A DNA stretch of 64,000 bases from an uncultured Alistipes sp. (GCA_910576555.1 CAJTIY010000001.1:793247-857246), one strand, 5' to 3'. Shown: positions 45,904 to 55,293, numbered from the stretch's first letter. Notes: a model not told the origin generated them from the letters alone. Program-made: numbers and translations.

Positions 45904-46761
45904 ATGGGAAATCTACTCGAAGGAAAGAAAGGACTCATCTTCGGCGCCCTCAACGAGCACTCGATCGCATGGAAAGTAGCGGAACGGGCCGTTGAGCAGG
46001 GAGCCGAAATCGTTCTCACCAATACCGCCGTGTCGATCCGCATGGGCACGATCAACGAACTGGCCGAGAAGTGCCGCACGATCGTCGTTCCAGCCGACGC
46101 CACGAGCGTCGAGGATCTCGAAAACCTCATGGACAAGACGATGGAGCACTTCGGAGGCAAGTTCGACTTCATGCTCCACTCGATCGGCATGTCGCCCAAC
46201 GTCCGCAAGGGCCGCACCTACGACGATCTGGATTACGACTACCTGCAGAAGACGCTCGACATCTCGGCCATCTCGTTCCACAAAGCCATTCAGGTGGCCC
46301 GCAAGAAGGACGCCATCAACGATTGGGGTTCGATCGTGGCCCTCTCCTACATCGCCGCGCAGCGCACCCTCTACGGCTACAACGACATGGCCGACGCCAA
46401 AGCGCTGCTGGAGTCGATCGCCCGCAGCTTCGGCTACATCTACGGCCGCGAGAAGCACGTGCGCATCAACACCGTATCGCAGTCGCCGACGCCGACCACG
46501 GCAGGCAACGGCGTGCTGGGCATGGGCGACCTGATGGCCTTCGCCGAGAGCATGTCGCCGCTGGGCAACGCCTCGGCCGAGGATTGCGCCGACTATGTGC
46601 TGACGCTCTTCTCGGACTTCACGCGCAAGGTCACCATGCAGAACCTCTACCACGACGGCGGCTTCTCGTCGATGGGCATGTCGCGCCGCGCGATGCGCAC
46701 CTACGAAAAGGGCATGCGCTTCGACGACGTGAACGACAACCAGTATCCGTTCGGCAAATAA
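45904..46761 (+). CDS. fabI: Enoyl-[acyl-carrier-protein] reductase (NADH)
   Basis: A 285-residue short-chain dehydrogenase-like enzyme that completes each cycle of fatty acid elongation. It has LLEGKKGLIFGALNEHSIAWKVAERAVEQGAEIVLT (NAD-binding), HSIGMSPNVRKG, and the catalytic Tyr-x6-Lys in LYGYNDMADAKALLES. The substrate loop with INTVSQSPTPTTAG follows. The start at MGNLLEGKKG excludes a 12-residue upstream extension. It is followed by a GH16 gene after 5 bases, so the two may be co-transcribed. Confidence 0.95.
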   Translation: MGNLLEGKKGLIFGALNEHSIAWKVAERAVEQGAEIVLTNTAVSIRMGTINELAEKCRTIVVPADATSVEDLENLMDKTMEHFGGKFDFMLHSIGMSPNVRKGRTYDDLDYDYLQKTLDISAISFHKAIQVARKKDAINDWGSIVALSYIAAQRTLYGYNDMADAKALLESIARSFGYIYGREKHVRINTVSQSPTPTTAGNGVLGMGDLMAFAESMSPLGNASAEDCADYVLTLFSDFTRKVTMQNLYHDGGFSSMGMSRRAMRTYEKGMRFDDVNDNQYPFGK

Positions 46762-46766
46762 CAGCC

Positions 46767-47543
46767 ATGAAACGGCTGCTTCTCGCGCTCGCTGCGGCGA
46801 CGCTCTTCGTCGGCTGCCGGCATCGTCCCGCAGCGGAGTGGGAGCTGGTGTGGGAGGACGACTTCGAGGGTGCGATCGACAGCGCCTCGTGGTCGAAGAT
46901 TCCCCGCTGGCACCCCGAGTGGGCGCAGAAGATGTCCGAAGACCCGCGCTGCTACGACCTGCGCGACGGCAACCTTGTGCTGCGGGCGATCGCCAACGAC
47001 GCCCCCACGGACTCGGTCGGCTTCATCACGGGAGGTCTCTACACCAAGCACAAACGGGCGTTCCACGGCGGCCGTCTCGAAATCCGTGCCCGCCTCCACG
47101 GCGCCCACGGCGCTTGGCCGGCCATCTGGCTCAAACCCTTCGAGGAGGAGCGGTTCCCGTGGCCCACGGGCGGCGAGATCGATATCATGGAGCACCTGAA
47201 TCACGATTCGATCGTCTATCAGACCGTACACTCCCACTACACGCACACGCTGGGCCGCGGCGACGTACCGCCCCACGGCACCACGGCGCCGATTCGGGCC
47301 GACGACTACAACGTCTACGGCGTGGAGCTGGGAGCCGACTCGCTGGTCTTCTCCGTCAACGGCCGCCGGACGTTCGCCTATCCGCGCATCGAAACCGACG
47401 CCGAGGGGCAGTATCCCTTCGACAAGCCCTACTACCTGCTCGTCGACATGCAGCTGGGCGGCACGTGGGTCGGAGCGATCGACCCGGACGAAGTTCCCGT
47501 CGAGATGGAGATCGACTGGGTGAGGTACTACCGACGCAAATAA
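46767..47543 (+). CDS. GH16 family glycoside hydrolase lipoprotein
   Basis: A 258-residue lipoprotein (signal with VGCRH, Cys17) with the GH16 catalytic triad GGEIDIMEH (two Glu, nucleophile and acid/base, around Asp) and typical YHVYAIEW-like segment YNVYGVELG, plus GGRLEIRARL and WPAIWLKP. GH16 includes beta-1,3- and beta-1,3-1,4-glucanases and agarases; the exact glucan is unknown. No carbohydrate-binding module is present. It starts 5 bases behind fabI and ends before a strong terminator. Confidence 0.9.
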   Translation: MKRLLLALAAATLFVGCRHRPAAEWELVWEDDFEGAIDSASWSKIPRWHPEWAQKMSEDPRCYDLRDGNLVLRAIANDAPTDSVGFITGGLYTKHKRAFHGGRLEIRARLHGAHGAWPAIWLKPFEEERFPWPTGGEIDIMEHLNHDSIVYQTVHSHYTHTLGRGDVPPHGTTAPIRADDYNVYGVELGADSLVFSVNGRRTFAYPRIETDAEGQYPFDKPYYLLVDMQLGGTWVGAIDPDEVPVEMEIDWVRYYRRK

Positions 47544-47549
47544 CCGAAA

Positions 47550-47580
47550 AGAGGCTCGCGACATGCGAGCCTCTTTTTTT
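47550..47580. terminator. Terminator between GH16 and cydB
   Basis: A 10-bp stem (AGAGGCTCGC at 47550-47559 and GCGAGCCTCT at 47565-47574) is followed by TTTTTT. It serves the plus-strand gene and possibly cydB from the other side. Confidence 0.88.
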
Positions 47581-47590
47581 TGCGGGTGCG

Positions 47591-48739
47591 TCAGTATTGG
47601 TGTCCGCCTTCGCGGAGTTCGTCGCGCGTGAGCGGACGGCGGTTCATCGCCCGCCATACGTAGGCGATATAGCCCGCGACGACGGGCACGAAGAGCGACA
47701 CCCAAGCCATCGTCCGCAGCGTGAAGAGGCTCGACGACGAATTGCGGATCGTGAGCGACGACTGCATGTCGGCGAGCGAGGGATAATAGGAGGTATCGTT
47801 CCAGCCGGCCAGCAGCAACAGTCCCAGCACGGCCGCCACCGTTCCCGCGCCTCCGAACCAGACGGCATCGCGCCGTCCGCGGGCGCCGCGCCGGAAGCTC
47901 CACAACACCGACACCACTCCTGCGAGCAGGAGCGCCGTCACGCAGGGCATCTCCGCGAGGTTGTGCGCGTACTTATAGGGAACCATTCGGATCGTTCCCG
48001 CAGCATCGGCCGCATAGCCGTCGATGAAGAGCAGACGCAGGAACCACGCCACGAAGCAGAGCAGGAAGAGGAGCGCCATCGGGATCATCCGCCGGCGGGC
48101 CCGCTCGACGAGCGCCGCGTCGTCGATATCGTTCATGAAGTACTGGCATGCGAGCGTCATCGCGAGGAAGGCCACGGCCAGACCGAGGGCGAGGTTGTGG
48201 ACGTTGCCCACGGCATCGAGTCCGTGCCACGGCGTGGTCCATTGCGAGATCACCACGGCGCTGCCGCCGCCCGCATTGGCCAAATTGAGGCGGTCGACCG
48301 TGAAGGGCGCGCCGGTGAACAGGGTCGAAACGGCGGTGCCGAGCAGCAGGGGGCCGAGCGCGCCGTTGATGAGCAGGAAGAGGTTGAACGTCTTCTCGCC
48401 GAATACGTTGGCGGGCTTGCGGCGGTATTCGTAGGAGACGGCCTGCACCACGAAGCAGAGCAGAATGGCCAGCCACACGTAGCACGCCCCGCCGAACGAG
48501 GTCGAGTAGAAGAGCGGGAACGAGGCGAAGAAGGCGCCGCCGAAGGTGACGAGGGTGGTGAAGGTCAGTTCCCATTTGCGGCCCAGCGAATTGACGAGCA
48601 GGTTGCGCTCCTCCTCGCTGCGGCCCAGCGCGTAGAGTTGCGCCTGACCGCCCTGCACGAAGAGCAGGAAGACGAGCAAGGCTCCCAGCAGGGAGACGAT
48701 GAACCACCAGTAGTGTTGCAAGAACGAAAGCGTATCCAT
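47591..48739 (-). CDS. cydB: Cytochrome bd ubiquinol oxidase subunit II
   Basis: A 382-residue membrane protein with many hydrophobic helices and the CydB signatures: the N-terminal FLQHYWWFIVSLLGALLVFLLFVQGGQAQL with the conserved Gln/Gly segment, GRKWELTFTTLVTFGGAFFASFP, and VPVVAGYIAYVWRAMNRRP near the C-terminus. It supports CydA in the oxygen-scavenging bd oxidase. It begins 4 bases after cydA ends. A DUF4492 gene precedes cydA in the same operon. Confidence 0.94.
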   Translation of the reverse strand: MDTLSFLQHYWWFIVSLLGALLVFLLFVQGGQAQLYALGRSEEERNLLVNSLGRKWELTFTTLVTFGGAFFASFPLFYSTSFGGACYVWLAILLCFVVQAVSYEYRRKPANVFGEKTFNLFLLINGALGPLLLGTAVSTLFTGAPFTVDRLNLANAGGGSAVVISQWTTPWHGLDAVGNVHNLALGLAVAFLAMTLACQYFMNDIDDAALVERARRRMIPMALLFLLCFVAWFLRLLFIDGYAADAAGTIRMVPYKYAHNLAEMPCVTALLLAGVVSVLWSFRRGARGRRDAVWFGGAGTVAAVLGLLLLAGWNDTSYYPSLADMQSSLTIRNSSSSLFTLRTMAWVSLFVPVVAGYIAYVWRAMNRRPLTRDELREGGHQY

Positions 48740-48743
48740 AAGG

Positions 48744-50309
48744 CTATTCTTTGTCGTTAGGTCCCAGTTTGATCTGACGGAACATGATGCTCAACTCGGC
48801 GACGAGCAGCGCCGTGAAGAGCGCGAGAAAGAGGAAGAAGGTCGTGGCGACCGAGCCGCTGGGGATCTTCGAGGCGGCGACGCTCACGGGCATCATCTCC
48901 TGAATGGCCCACGGCTGGCGCCCCATCTCGGCGAGGATCCAGCCGGCCTGCGAGGCGATGTATGCCAGCGGGACGCACCAGATCGCCGTGCGCAGCAGCC
49001 AGCGTCTGCGCTCGAGCTCGCCGCGGCGGTTGAACCACCACACGAGCGCCAGAACGAGGATGAAGAGGACGCCGGCACCCACCATCACGCGGAACGAGTA
49101 GAAGAGCGTCGGCACGTGGGGGACGATCTGCCCGGGCGCGTCGAGATAGCCGTACCCGAAGTAGGCGAAGTAGTCGCGCAGGAAGGCTTCGCCCTCGGGC
49201 CGGGCTGGATCGAACAGCGCACGGACCTCGGCCTGCACCACGGTATCGCCCGTCTCGAGCGCCGCACGGTAGCGCGCCAGCTCCTCCACGGCGCGACGGC
49301 CGCGCGCCATCTTCTCGGCCGTCGGCATGATGCCGTGCTCCTCGTTGCCGTCGACCAGATCGTAAATGCCCGGCACGTAGGCGTCGGCATCGCGGAAACT
49401 CATGATCGAAAGCATCTTGGGGATGTCGACGCTGAAGTAGAAGGGATCGCCGTTCAGGGGGCGCTCCTGCTCGGGCCGCAGCACGCCGACGACAGTCAGC
49501 GGAGCCCCCTCCTCGCCCCGGTAGAGCGCCTCCATCGCCGCCAGCTTCATCGGCTGCACGCGGGCCACGACGGCTCCCGAGCGGTCGCCCGTCAGGGCGG
49601 TGAGCAGCGCGAAACAGAGGCCGAAGGCCGAAGCCATCGAGATGCTCGCGGTGGCCATCCGCCGCTCGCGGCCCTGCAGCAGGTACCAAGCGCTCACGCC
49701 CACGACGAAGAGAGCGGCCAGCATGAAGGAGGAGGTGACCGTATGGAAGAACTTGTCGACCGCCACGGGCGAGAAGGCCACGTCGCAGAACGAAGTCATC
49801 TCGTTGCGCACCGTGTCGAGGTTGAAGGTGCAGCCCACGGGATGCTGCATCCACGCGTTGGCCACCAGAATCCAGACTGCGGAGAGGTTGGCGCCGATGG
49901 CCGTGAGCCAAGTGGCGGCCAAGTGGAAGCGTTTCGAGACCTTGTCCCAGCCGAAGAACATCACGGCGATGAAGGTCGACTCCATGAAGAAGGCCATGAT
50001 GCCCTCGATGGCCAGCGGAGCGCCGAAGATGTCGCCCACGAAATGGGAGTAGTTGGACCAGTTGGTGCCGAACTCGAATTCGAGGATGATGCCCGTGGCC
50101 ACGCCGATGGCGAAATTGATGCCGAACAGGCGCATCCAGAACTTCGTGGTCCGTTTCCAGAAGGGATCGCCCGTACGCACGTAGCGCGTCTCCATGAGCG
50201 CGATGAGGAATCCGAGACCCAATGTCAGCGGAACGAAAAGCCAGTGATAGATGGCCGTCAGGGCGAACTGCGCCCGCGACCAATCGACGGTGTGTAGATA
50301 ATCGGTCAT
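48744..50309 (-). CDS. cydA: Cytochrome bd ubiquinol oxidase subunit I
   Basis: A 521-residue heme-containing subunit. Features are the N-terminal WSRAQFALTAIYHWLFVPLTLGLGFLIALMET with His for heme b595/d, the glutamate-rich LGINF/FGTNWSNYSHFVGDIFGAPLA loop, and a long Q-loop region (about residues 250-385, including YVPGIYDLVDGNEEHGIMPTAEKM) that binds quinol. The C-terminal GWILAEMGRQPWAIQEMMPVSVAASKIPSGSV is characteristic. It gives the anaerobe protection against oxygen. Next to it is cydB, 4 bases away. Confidence 0.96.
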   Translation of the reverse strand: MTDYLHTVDWSRAQFALTAIYHWLFVPLTLGLGFLIALMETRYVRTGDPFWKRTTKFWMRLFGINFAIGVATGIILEFEFGTNWSNYSHFVGDIFGAPLAIEGIMAFFMESTFIAVMFFGWDKVSKRFHLAATWLTAIGANLSAVWILVANAWMQHPVGCTFNLDTVRNEMTSFCDVAFSPVAVDKFFHTVTSSFMLAALFVVGVSAWYLLQGRERRMATASISMASAFGLCFALLTALTGDRSGAVVARVQPMKLAAMEALYRGEEGAPLTVVGVLRPEQERPLNGDPFYFSVDIPKMLSIMSFRDADAYVPGIYDLVDGNEEHGIMPTAEKMARGRRAVEELARYRAALETGDTVVQAEVRALFDPARPEGEAFLRDYFAYFGYGYLDAPGQIVPHVPTLFYSFRVMVGAGVLFILVLALVWWFNRRGELERRRWLLRTAIWCVPLAYIASQAGWILAEMGRQPWAIQEMMPVSVAASKIPSGSVATTFFLFLALFTALLVAELSIMFRQIKLGPNDKE

Positions 50310-50322
50310 TTTTTATCCGGTT

Positions 50323-50529
50323 TCAGTTTGCGTTCGTCAGCTCGCGCATCACCTGCCTGCCGCGCTCCTCATGGCTCCGCCCGGTCAGCGTATCGGGGAA
50401 GAAGAAGAGTTTCAGCACGGCGAAGATCACGAAGAGTTTCACGAGGATGATCGTCCAGAGCGTGCGCCCGACGGTCATCGCGCGGAATCCTTCGACATAA
50501 AATCGGATCGCTTTTCGCAAAGCCTTCAT
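50323..50529 (-). CDS. DUF4492 family small membrane protein
   Basis: A 68-residue protein with the DUF4492 pattern KAIRFYVEGFRAMTVGRTLWTIILVKLFVIFAVLKLFFFPDTL and one membrane helix. It sits at the head of the cydAB operon in many Bacteroidetes, so a role in bd oxidase assembly or stability, analogous to CydX, is plausible but inferred. The start after the frame's upstream extension was chosen because the first 41 residues of the longer frame do not belong to the family. Confidence 0.88.
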   Translation of the reverse strand: MKALRKAIRFYVEGFRAMTVGRTLWTIILVKLFVIFAVLKLFFFPDTLTGRSHEERGRQVMRELTNAN

Positions 50530-50565
50530 GGTATTCGGAAGCAGGAGGCGCGTGTTCGTTTTTTT

Positions 50566-50595
50566 CAAAAATAGTAAAAAAACCGGAAAGTGCAA
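50566..50595 (-). promoter_or_regulatory. Promoter of the DUF4492-cydA-cydB operon
   Basis: On the minus strand TTG (50595-50593) lies 19 bases before TATTTTTG (50573-50566), an ideal pair. It is back-to-back with the nhaC promoter. Confidence 0.75.
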
Positions 50596-50607
50596 GCGGA
50601 TTATTCG

Positions 50608-50615
50608 TACTTTTG
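50608..50615 (+). promoter_or_regulatory. Promoter -7 box of nhaC
   Basis: TACTTTTG at 50608-50615 precedes the nhaC ATG by 24 bases. It points away from the cyd promoter. A -33 element is not obvious. Confidence 0.5.
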
Positions 50616-50639
50616 CACCCTTACCGAATAACTGTTCGA

Positions 50640-52097
50640 ATGATGGAGGCAAAAAACGGAACCGGCACGCTGCCTGCGGTATGGGTCGCGACGATCCCCC
50701 TCGCGGTGCTCGCCCTGCTGCTCTTTCTGGTGATCCGCTGCTTCGGCGGCGGTGCGATCGACGGCGGCAGCCAGATCGCGCTGCTCTCGGCCACGTCGGT
50801 GGCCGTCATGCTGTCGATGGGCATCTACCGCTGCCGGTGGGCAGTGCTGGAGGATGCCATCGTCGACAACATCCACTCGTCGGCCTCGGCCATCGTCATC
50901 CTGCTGCTGATCGGCGCCATCGCCGGCACATGGATGGTCAGCGGCGTGGTCCCCACGATGATCTGCTACGGCCTCGAAATCCTCCATCCGTCGTTCTTTC
51001 TGGTGGCCTCGTGCGCGATCTGCGCGGGCGTATCGCTCATGACCGGCAGTTCGTGGACCACGATCGCGACCATCGGCGTGGCCCTCATGGGCATCGGGCA
51101 GGCGATGGGCTTCGCCGAGGGTTGGGTGGCCGGCGCGATCATCTCGGGCGCCTACTTCGGCGACAAGGTCTCGCTCCTCTCCGACACCACGGTGCTCGCG
51201 TCGTCGACGGTCGGGGTTCCGGTCTTCGACCACATCCGCTACATGCTGCGGACCACCGTGCCGTCGTTCGTCGTGGCGCTCGTCGTCTTCACCGTCGCGG
51301 GCCTCACGCTCGCGCACGGCGATGCGACCCATGCCGACTTCTACGCTGCGTCGCTGCGCGAGACCTTCCGCATCACCCCGTGGCTGCTCGTCGTGCCGCT
51401 GATCACCGGACTGCTCATCGTACGCAAGTGGCCGGCCATCGTGACCCTCTTCATCGCCGTGGTGCTGGCCTGCGCGGCGATGGTCGCGGCGCAGCCCGAG
51501 CTTGTGGCACGCATCGCCGGCACCGAGACGCTCGACCCGCTCACCGCCTTCAAGGGGGTGCTGATGAGCTGCTACGGCCCCACGGCGCTCGCAACGGGCG
51601 AGCCGCAGCTCGACGAACTGATCGCCACGCGCGGCATGGCGGGGATGCTCAACACCGTATGGCTGATCGTCTGTGCGATGTGCTTCGGCGGGGTGATGAC
51701 CGGCAGCGGCATGCTCCGCGCACTGACCGAGGTCTTCCTGCGCTTCGTGCACCGCGCCTTCTCGGCCGTGGCCTCGACCGTCGGGGCGGGCATCTTCTTC
51801 AACCTCTGCACCGCCGACCAGTACATCTCGATCATCCTCTCGGGACGTCTCTTCCGCGATCTGTACGCCGACCGGGGGCTCGACCCGCGCCTTTTGAGCC
51901 GTTCGGTGGAGGATTCGGCAACGGTTTGCTCGGTGCTCATCCCGTGGAACTCGTGCGGCATGACGCAGGCCACGGTGCTCGGCGTCTCGACCTTCGTCTA
52001 CATGCCCTACTGCATCTTCAACATCGCCAGCCCGCTCATGTCGCTGCTCGTCGCCGCGACGGGATGGGGCATACGGCGGACCGGCAAACACGCGTAA
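50640..52097 (+). CDS. nhaC: NhaC-family Na+/H+ antiporter
   Basis: A 485-residue membrane protein with about 12 hydrophobic helices. Motifs match the NhaC antiporter family, including LIGAIAGTWMVSGVVPTMICYGLEIL, SLMTGSSWTTIATIGVALMGIG, and GAIISGAYFGDKVSLLSDTTVLASS. It would exchange Na+ for protons to maintain pH and sodium homeostasis. Two tandem ATG codons give equal starts (50640 and 50643). It is followed after 10 bases by gph. Confidence 0.9.
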   Translation: MMEAKNGTGTLPAVWVATIPLAVLALLLFLVIRCFGGGAIDGGSQIALLSATSVAVMLSMGIYRCRWAVLEDAIVDNIHSSASAIVILLLIGAIAGTWMVSGVVPTMICYGLEILHPSFFLVASCAICAGVSLMTGSSWTTIATIGVALMGIGQAMGFAEGWVAGAIISGAYFGDKVSLLSDTTVLASSTVGVPVFDHIRYMLRTTVPSFVVALVVFTVAGLTLAHGDATHADFYAASLRETFRITPWLLVVPLITGLLIVRKWPAIVTLFIAVVLACAAMVAAQPELVARIAGTETLDPLTAFKGVLMSCYGPTALATGEPQLDELIATRGMAGMLNTVWLIVCAMCFGGVMTGSGMLRALTEVFLRFVHRAFSAVASTVGAGIFFNLCTADQYISIILSGRLFRDLYADRGLDPRLLSRSVEDSATVCSVLIPWNSCGMTQATVLGVSTFVYMPYCIFNIASPLMSLLVAATGWGIRRTGKHA

Positions 52098-52107
52098 TCC
52101 GACGATC

Positions 52108-52761
52108 ATGAAAGAAACCCGACTCGTCATCTTCGACCTCGACGGCACGCTGCTCGACACGATCGGCGATCTGGCCGTCGCCTGCAACACCGCACTGGCG
52201 CTGCGCGGCCTTCCGCAGCACACCCTCGAACAATACCGCTCGTTCGTCGGCAACGGCATCATGCGCCTCGTGGAGCGGGCGCTGCCCGAGCCGCTGCGCA
52301 CGCCCGAAAACGTGGCGCTCGTGCGCGCCGACTTCGTAAGGCACTACACCGACCGCATCGACCGCCACACCCGCCCCTACGCGGGCATTCCGGAGACGGT
52401 CGCCGAACTGGCACGGCGCAGCATCGACCTCGCCGTGGCCTCGAACAAGTTTCAGGCGGGCACCGAGAAGCTGGTCCGGATCTTCTTCCCCGACACCCGC
52501 TTCGTCGCAGTGCTCGGACAGCGGCCCGACGTGCCGCTCAAACCCGATCCGGCCGTCGTCGAGGAGATCCTCGCCGCCACGGGCACACCGCGCGAAGAGA
52601 CGCTCTACGTAGGCGACTCGGGCATCGACATGCAGACGGCCGCCGCGGCCGGCATACGCTCCGCGGGGGTCACTTGGGGATTCCGCTCGCGCGAGGAGCT
52701 CGCCCAGTACGGCGCCGGGCACCTCGTCGACCGGCCCGAAGAGCTGCTCGGGCTCCTCTGA
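52108..52761 (+). CDS. gph: Phosphoglycolate phosphatase-like HAD hydrolase
   Basis: A 217-residue HAD-family enzyme with motif I VIFDLDGTLLDTIGDL (Asp nucleophile), motif II AVASNK, motif III KPDPAVVEEIL and motif IV YVGDSGIDMQTAAAAG. The cap domain is short, as in type IA Gph proteins. Phosphoglycolate is the family substrate; others are possible. It starts 10 bases after nhaC. Confidence 0.86.
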   Translation: MKETRLVIFDLDGTLLDTIGDLAVACNTALALRGLPQHTLEQYRSFVGNGIMRLVERALPEPLRTPENVALVRADFVRHYTDRIDRHTRPYAGIPETVAELARRSIDLAVASNKFQAGTEKLVRIFFPDTRFVAVLGQRPDVPLKPDPAVVEEILAATGTPREETLYVGDSGIDMQTAAAAGIRSAGVTWGFRSREELAQYGAGHLVDRPEELLGLL

Positions 52762-52834
52762 CCCGACGCGCGCGAACCGGCACAACCTTCCCGCCGCACC
52801 GGTCCGCGATGCCTCCGCCGACCGCGCCGCGCCG

Positions 52835-53908
52835 TCAGCACTCCACGACGATCCGCTCGACGGGCTGCGTCTGCGTGCGGTCGAGCGGATGCGCCTGACG
52901 GGATACGCGACCGAAGTCGATGTCGTTCAGATCGATACAGCGAATTGTATTGTTGTAGGCCGTCTTGTAGTAGACCTTGCGGCCGGTCAGGTCGATGGCC
53001 GAAGTCCACTGCGTCGCGCTCGGAATGTCGGGCGCCTTGCCGAGGGGATGCTCGGTACCGATGGGGATGTCGAAATTGTTGAGCAGGTGGAAACACTGCA
53101 TCACGGTGTCGAAAGCCGTGAGGCGCTGCGGCGCCGTCGCCCGCAGAAAGGCGGCCCGCACGAAGCGCGAAGGGGGCGTGGCATCGCCCGGGATCCCGAG
53201 AAAACCCGAATTGCTGCCCGTCGGTCGCAGCGTGAGCCCGCCCAGCGGATAGGGCGACGCATCGCCCGGGCGGAGGTTGACATAATTGTCGAGGTTGGTG
53301 AGCTGCCACGGGAATCCGGGCGCATTGGTGAGCACGCCCACCTCGTTCTCGTAGAAATGGGGCACGCCGTCGACGATCTCCAGCACCACCTGCCGTCCCG
53401 AAGGTTCGCCGATGCGCCAATGGAGCACCGACCCGGGAAACATCCCGACGATGCGCACCGTGCCGATCGCCTCGCGCACCTCGTCGATCGTGGCGAACCG
53501 CGCCAGCATCCACGCGACCACCTGCAGGTCGGCCAGCGTGCGGGCATCCTCCGCGGGGTCGTAATCCGCATAGCCGCCGTAGCGCGGAAAGAAGAAGAGT
53601 CCGGCGGAGAGCCCCGCCTCGTTGATCCCCTCGGCGATGAATTCCGGCTGGGCGACGGAGAGCCCCACGACACCGTACCGGGCCGCGAACGAGAGACCGT
53701 CGGCACCGGTCGGGGTGAAGGAGCGGAGCCGCTCGCCGCGCGGCACCACGACATAGTCGCTCCGGAGCGGGCCCTGCGCCCATTCGATGGTGCGGGCCTG
53801 CACATAGGCGCCGTCCGCCGCCGTGAGGGAGATGCCCGTGCAGGCGATCGCCTGAAAGGTGCCGCCGCAGAGGGCCGCGACACCGGAAAGCAGATGTTCG
53901 GTTTTCAT
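52835..53908 (-). CDS. Choloylglycine hydrolase family protein (bile salt hydrolase/penicillin V acylase-like)
   Basis: A 357-residue Ntn-hydrolase. A signal peptide ends before ACTGISL, so cleavage exposes Cys23 as the N-terminal nucleophile. Other active-site motifs include QARTIEW (Arg, acid), the central GLSFAARYGVVGLS, INEAGLSAGLFFFP, VLTNAPGFPWQLTNLDNY (Asn) and GIPGDATPPSRFVRA (Arg). This fits the Gram-negative BSH/PVA cluster, common in gut Bacteroidales, which deconjugates bile salts. Substrate preference cannot be read. The start chosen excludes a 45-residue extension with no signal peptide. Confidence 0.9.
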   Translation of the reverse strand: MKTEHLLSGVAALCGGTFQAIACTGISLTAADGAYVQARTIEWAQGPLRSDYVVVPRGERLRSFTPTGADGLSFAARYGVVGLSVAQPEFIAEGINEAGLSAGLFFFPRYGGYADYDPAEDARTLADLQVVAWMLARFATIDEVREAIGTVRIVGMFPGSVLHWRIGEPSGRQVVLEIVDGVPHFYENEVGVLTNAPGFPWQLTNLDNYVNLRPGDASPYPLGGLTLRPTGSNSGFLGIPGDATPPSRFVRAAFLRATAPQRLTAFDTVMQCFHLLNNFDIPIGTEHPLGKAPDIPSATQWTSAIDLTGRKVYYKTAYNNTIRCIDLNDIDFGRVSRQAHPLDRTQTQPVERIVVEC

Positions 53909-54009
53909 AAGCAGGAAGTTCCGGACGACCGACCGCCGGCCGCCCGGCAGGTACGGACAAAATCCGTGCAAACCGCCCACGCGCTCTCTCCGGACCGGGA
54001 TGCCGCATG

Positions 54010-54040
54010 AAAAAAGAGGTCCGCATCGGCAGACCTCTTT
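54010..54040 (-). terminator. Terminator of the broken membrane gene
   Basis: AAAGAGGTC at 54013-54021 and GACCTCTTT at 54032-54040 form a 9-bp stem; on the minus strand it runs into TTTTTT, 28 bases after the pseudogene stop. Confidence 0.8.
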
Positions 54041-54067
54041 CATACGAACATATCCGGAATCCGCGCG

Positions 54068-54912
54068 TTACCGCTTCCGCTCGGCGCGCAGCATCCGCCA
54101 CAGCAGCCCCCAGACCGCGGAACCGAATGCGAACAACGCATAACTGCAGCTGGAAATATACGATCGGGCGGCCGCGATCCGGCTCTCGATGGAAAGCTGC
54201 CCGGCTTCGGCATCCATATCCGCTCCAAACACCCGACTCCAGACGATCTTCGTGATCAATGCTCCCGCCAGCATGAATACGGGCAGCAGGGAGTAGAGAA
54301 TCTTGACCCGCCGCGGGGCATTCGTCGTCCAGACATAGAGCCGCGGTCCTGCGAGATGAAGTGCCAACAGGCCATACTCCAACACGGAAAGCAGCTGCGC
54401 CAGTCCGTTATCGTCCGATGCGGCGGAGGCCTGAATCCAACCGATCCGGACACCGACGGCCGAAAGCCATGCGAAGGCCGACAGCCCCAGACCGGCCAGC
54501 GAAACGGGCTACAGGTTGTTTCTGTTGGCGATAAGGCATCCGACCGGAACGGCCGCAAAGAGGATATTCACCCATATGCCGCCCAGCGCCAAGCCGGCCA
54601 GCACCATGATCGCCGCGGTGATGAGCACGGCGGCATCGCTGCGCTTCGCAGCCGCTACGGCCTCCGTCCCATCCGATGCCCGGTCGACTCACTCGGGTCC
54701 TCGTACCGCATCGAACAATAGGCCGCGACGGAGGTCAGCAGCGCCACGGCCAAAATCGGACACAACAGAATCATGCCGTCACGGTCGCACGCATAGATCA
54801 GGCCCGAAATCCGGTGCCCATGATGCATCCCGAACGGCGCGACACAGAAAACCGACAGGACGAACACGACCAACAAGGCGATCGTCGTCCTCCATTGTTT
54901 GTGTGTCATCAT
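54068..54912 (-). pseudogene. Multi-helix membrane protein broken by a frameshift and an amber stop
   Basis: The N-terminal part (from 54912, MMTHKQWRTTIALLVVFVLSVFC) runs to a stop at about 54655. Its continuation, EAVAAAKRSDAAVLITAAIMVLAGL, is found in another frame from about 54665. That frame is then interrupted by a TAG at 54509-54511 after LIANRNNL and continues in frame with PVSLAGLGLSAFAWLSAVGV to the end at 54068 (LRAERKR). Together this would be a membrane protein of about 280 residues with six to seven helices. No family is recognised. A terminator follows the 3' end, which suggests a once-active gene. Confidence 0.72.
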
Positions 54913-55180
54913 ATAGAATAACGAATTTCAAGCCCGTCGCCGGAGAGTCGGGTCGCAGGATGAACGAACGGGACGGAATCGGAGCGGGCGGCGACAAGCC
55001 GTACTGGCCGCCGGAACGAAATAGCGTCCGGGAAGGGATTCCCCGCCCCGATTCGGATTCCGGCACGACAGGCACGACGGCCTGCCCCGATCCGCCGCAG
55101 AAGTAGGATAATAAGCCCGGAATCCGTAGTGAATCAAGCCTTCGGAGGGCGCTTTGACTGTAGAATAAAAACGGGACACG
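54913..55180. other. Gap upstream of the broken gene
   Basis: Intergenic between the broken membrane gene and the sigma-54 activator, both on the minus strand. No gene or recognisable site is seen apart from the activator terminator. Confidence 0.4.
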
Positions 55181-55210
55181 AAAAAAGGAGAACGCCCTTG
55201 CGGGCGCTCC
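55181..55210 (-). terminator. Terminator of the sigma-54 activator gene
   Basis: The hairpin GGAG-AA-CGCCC-TTGC-GGGCG-CTCC at 55187-55210 is followed on the minus strand by TTTTTT (55186-55181). Confidence 0.82.
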
Positions 55211-55293
55211 CCTCATCGCAGACGCTATCCCGGTCCGCGCTCCGTCGTCCCCGCCCGCCTCCTGCACTCCGTGCAGCGGCGACCGGGCCCCGT

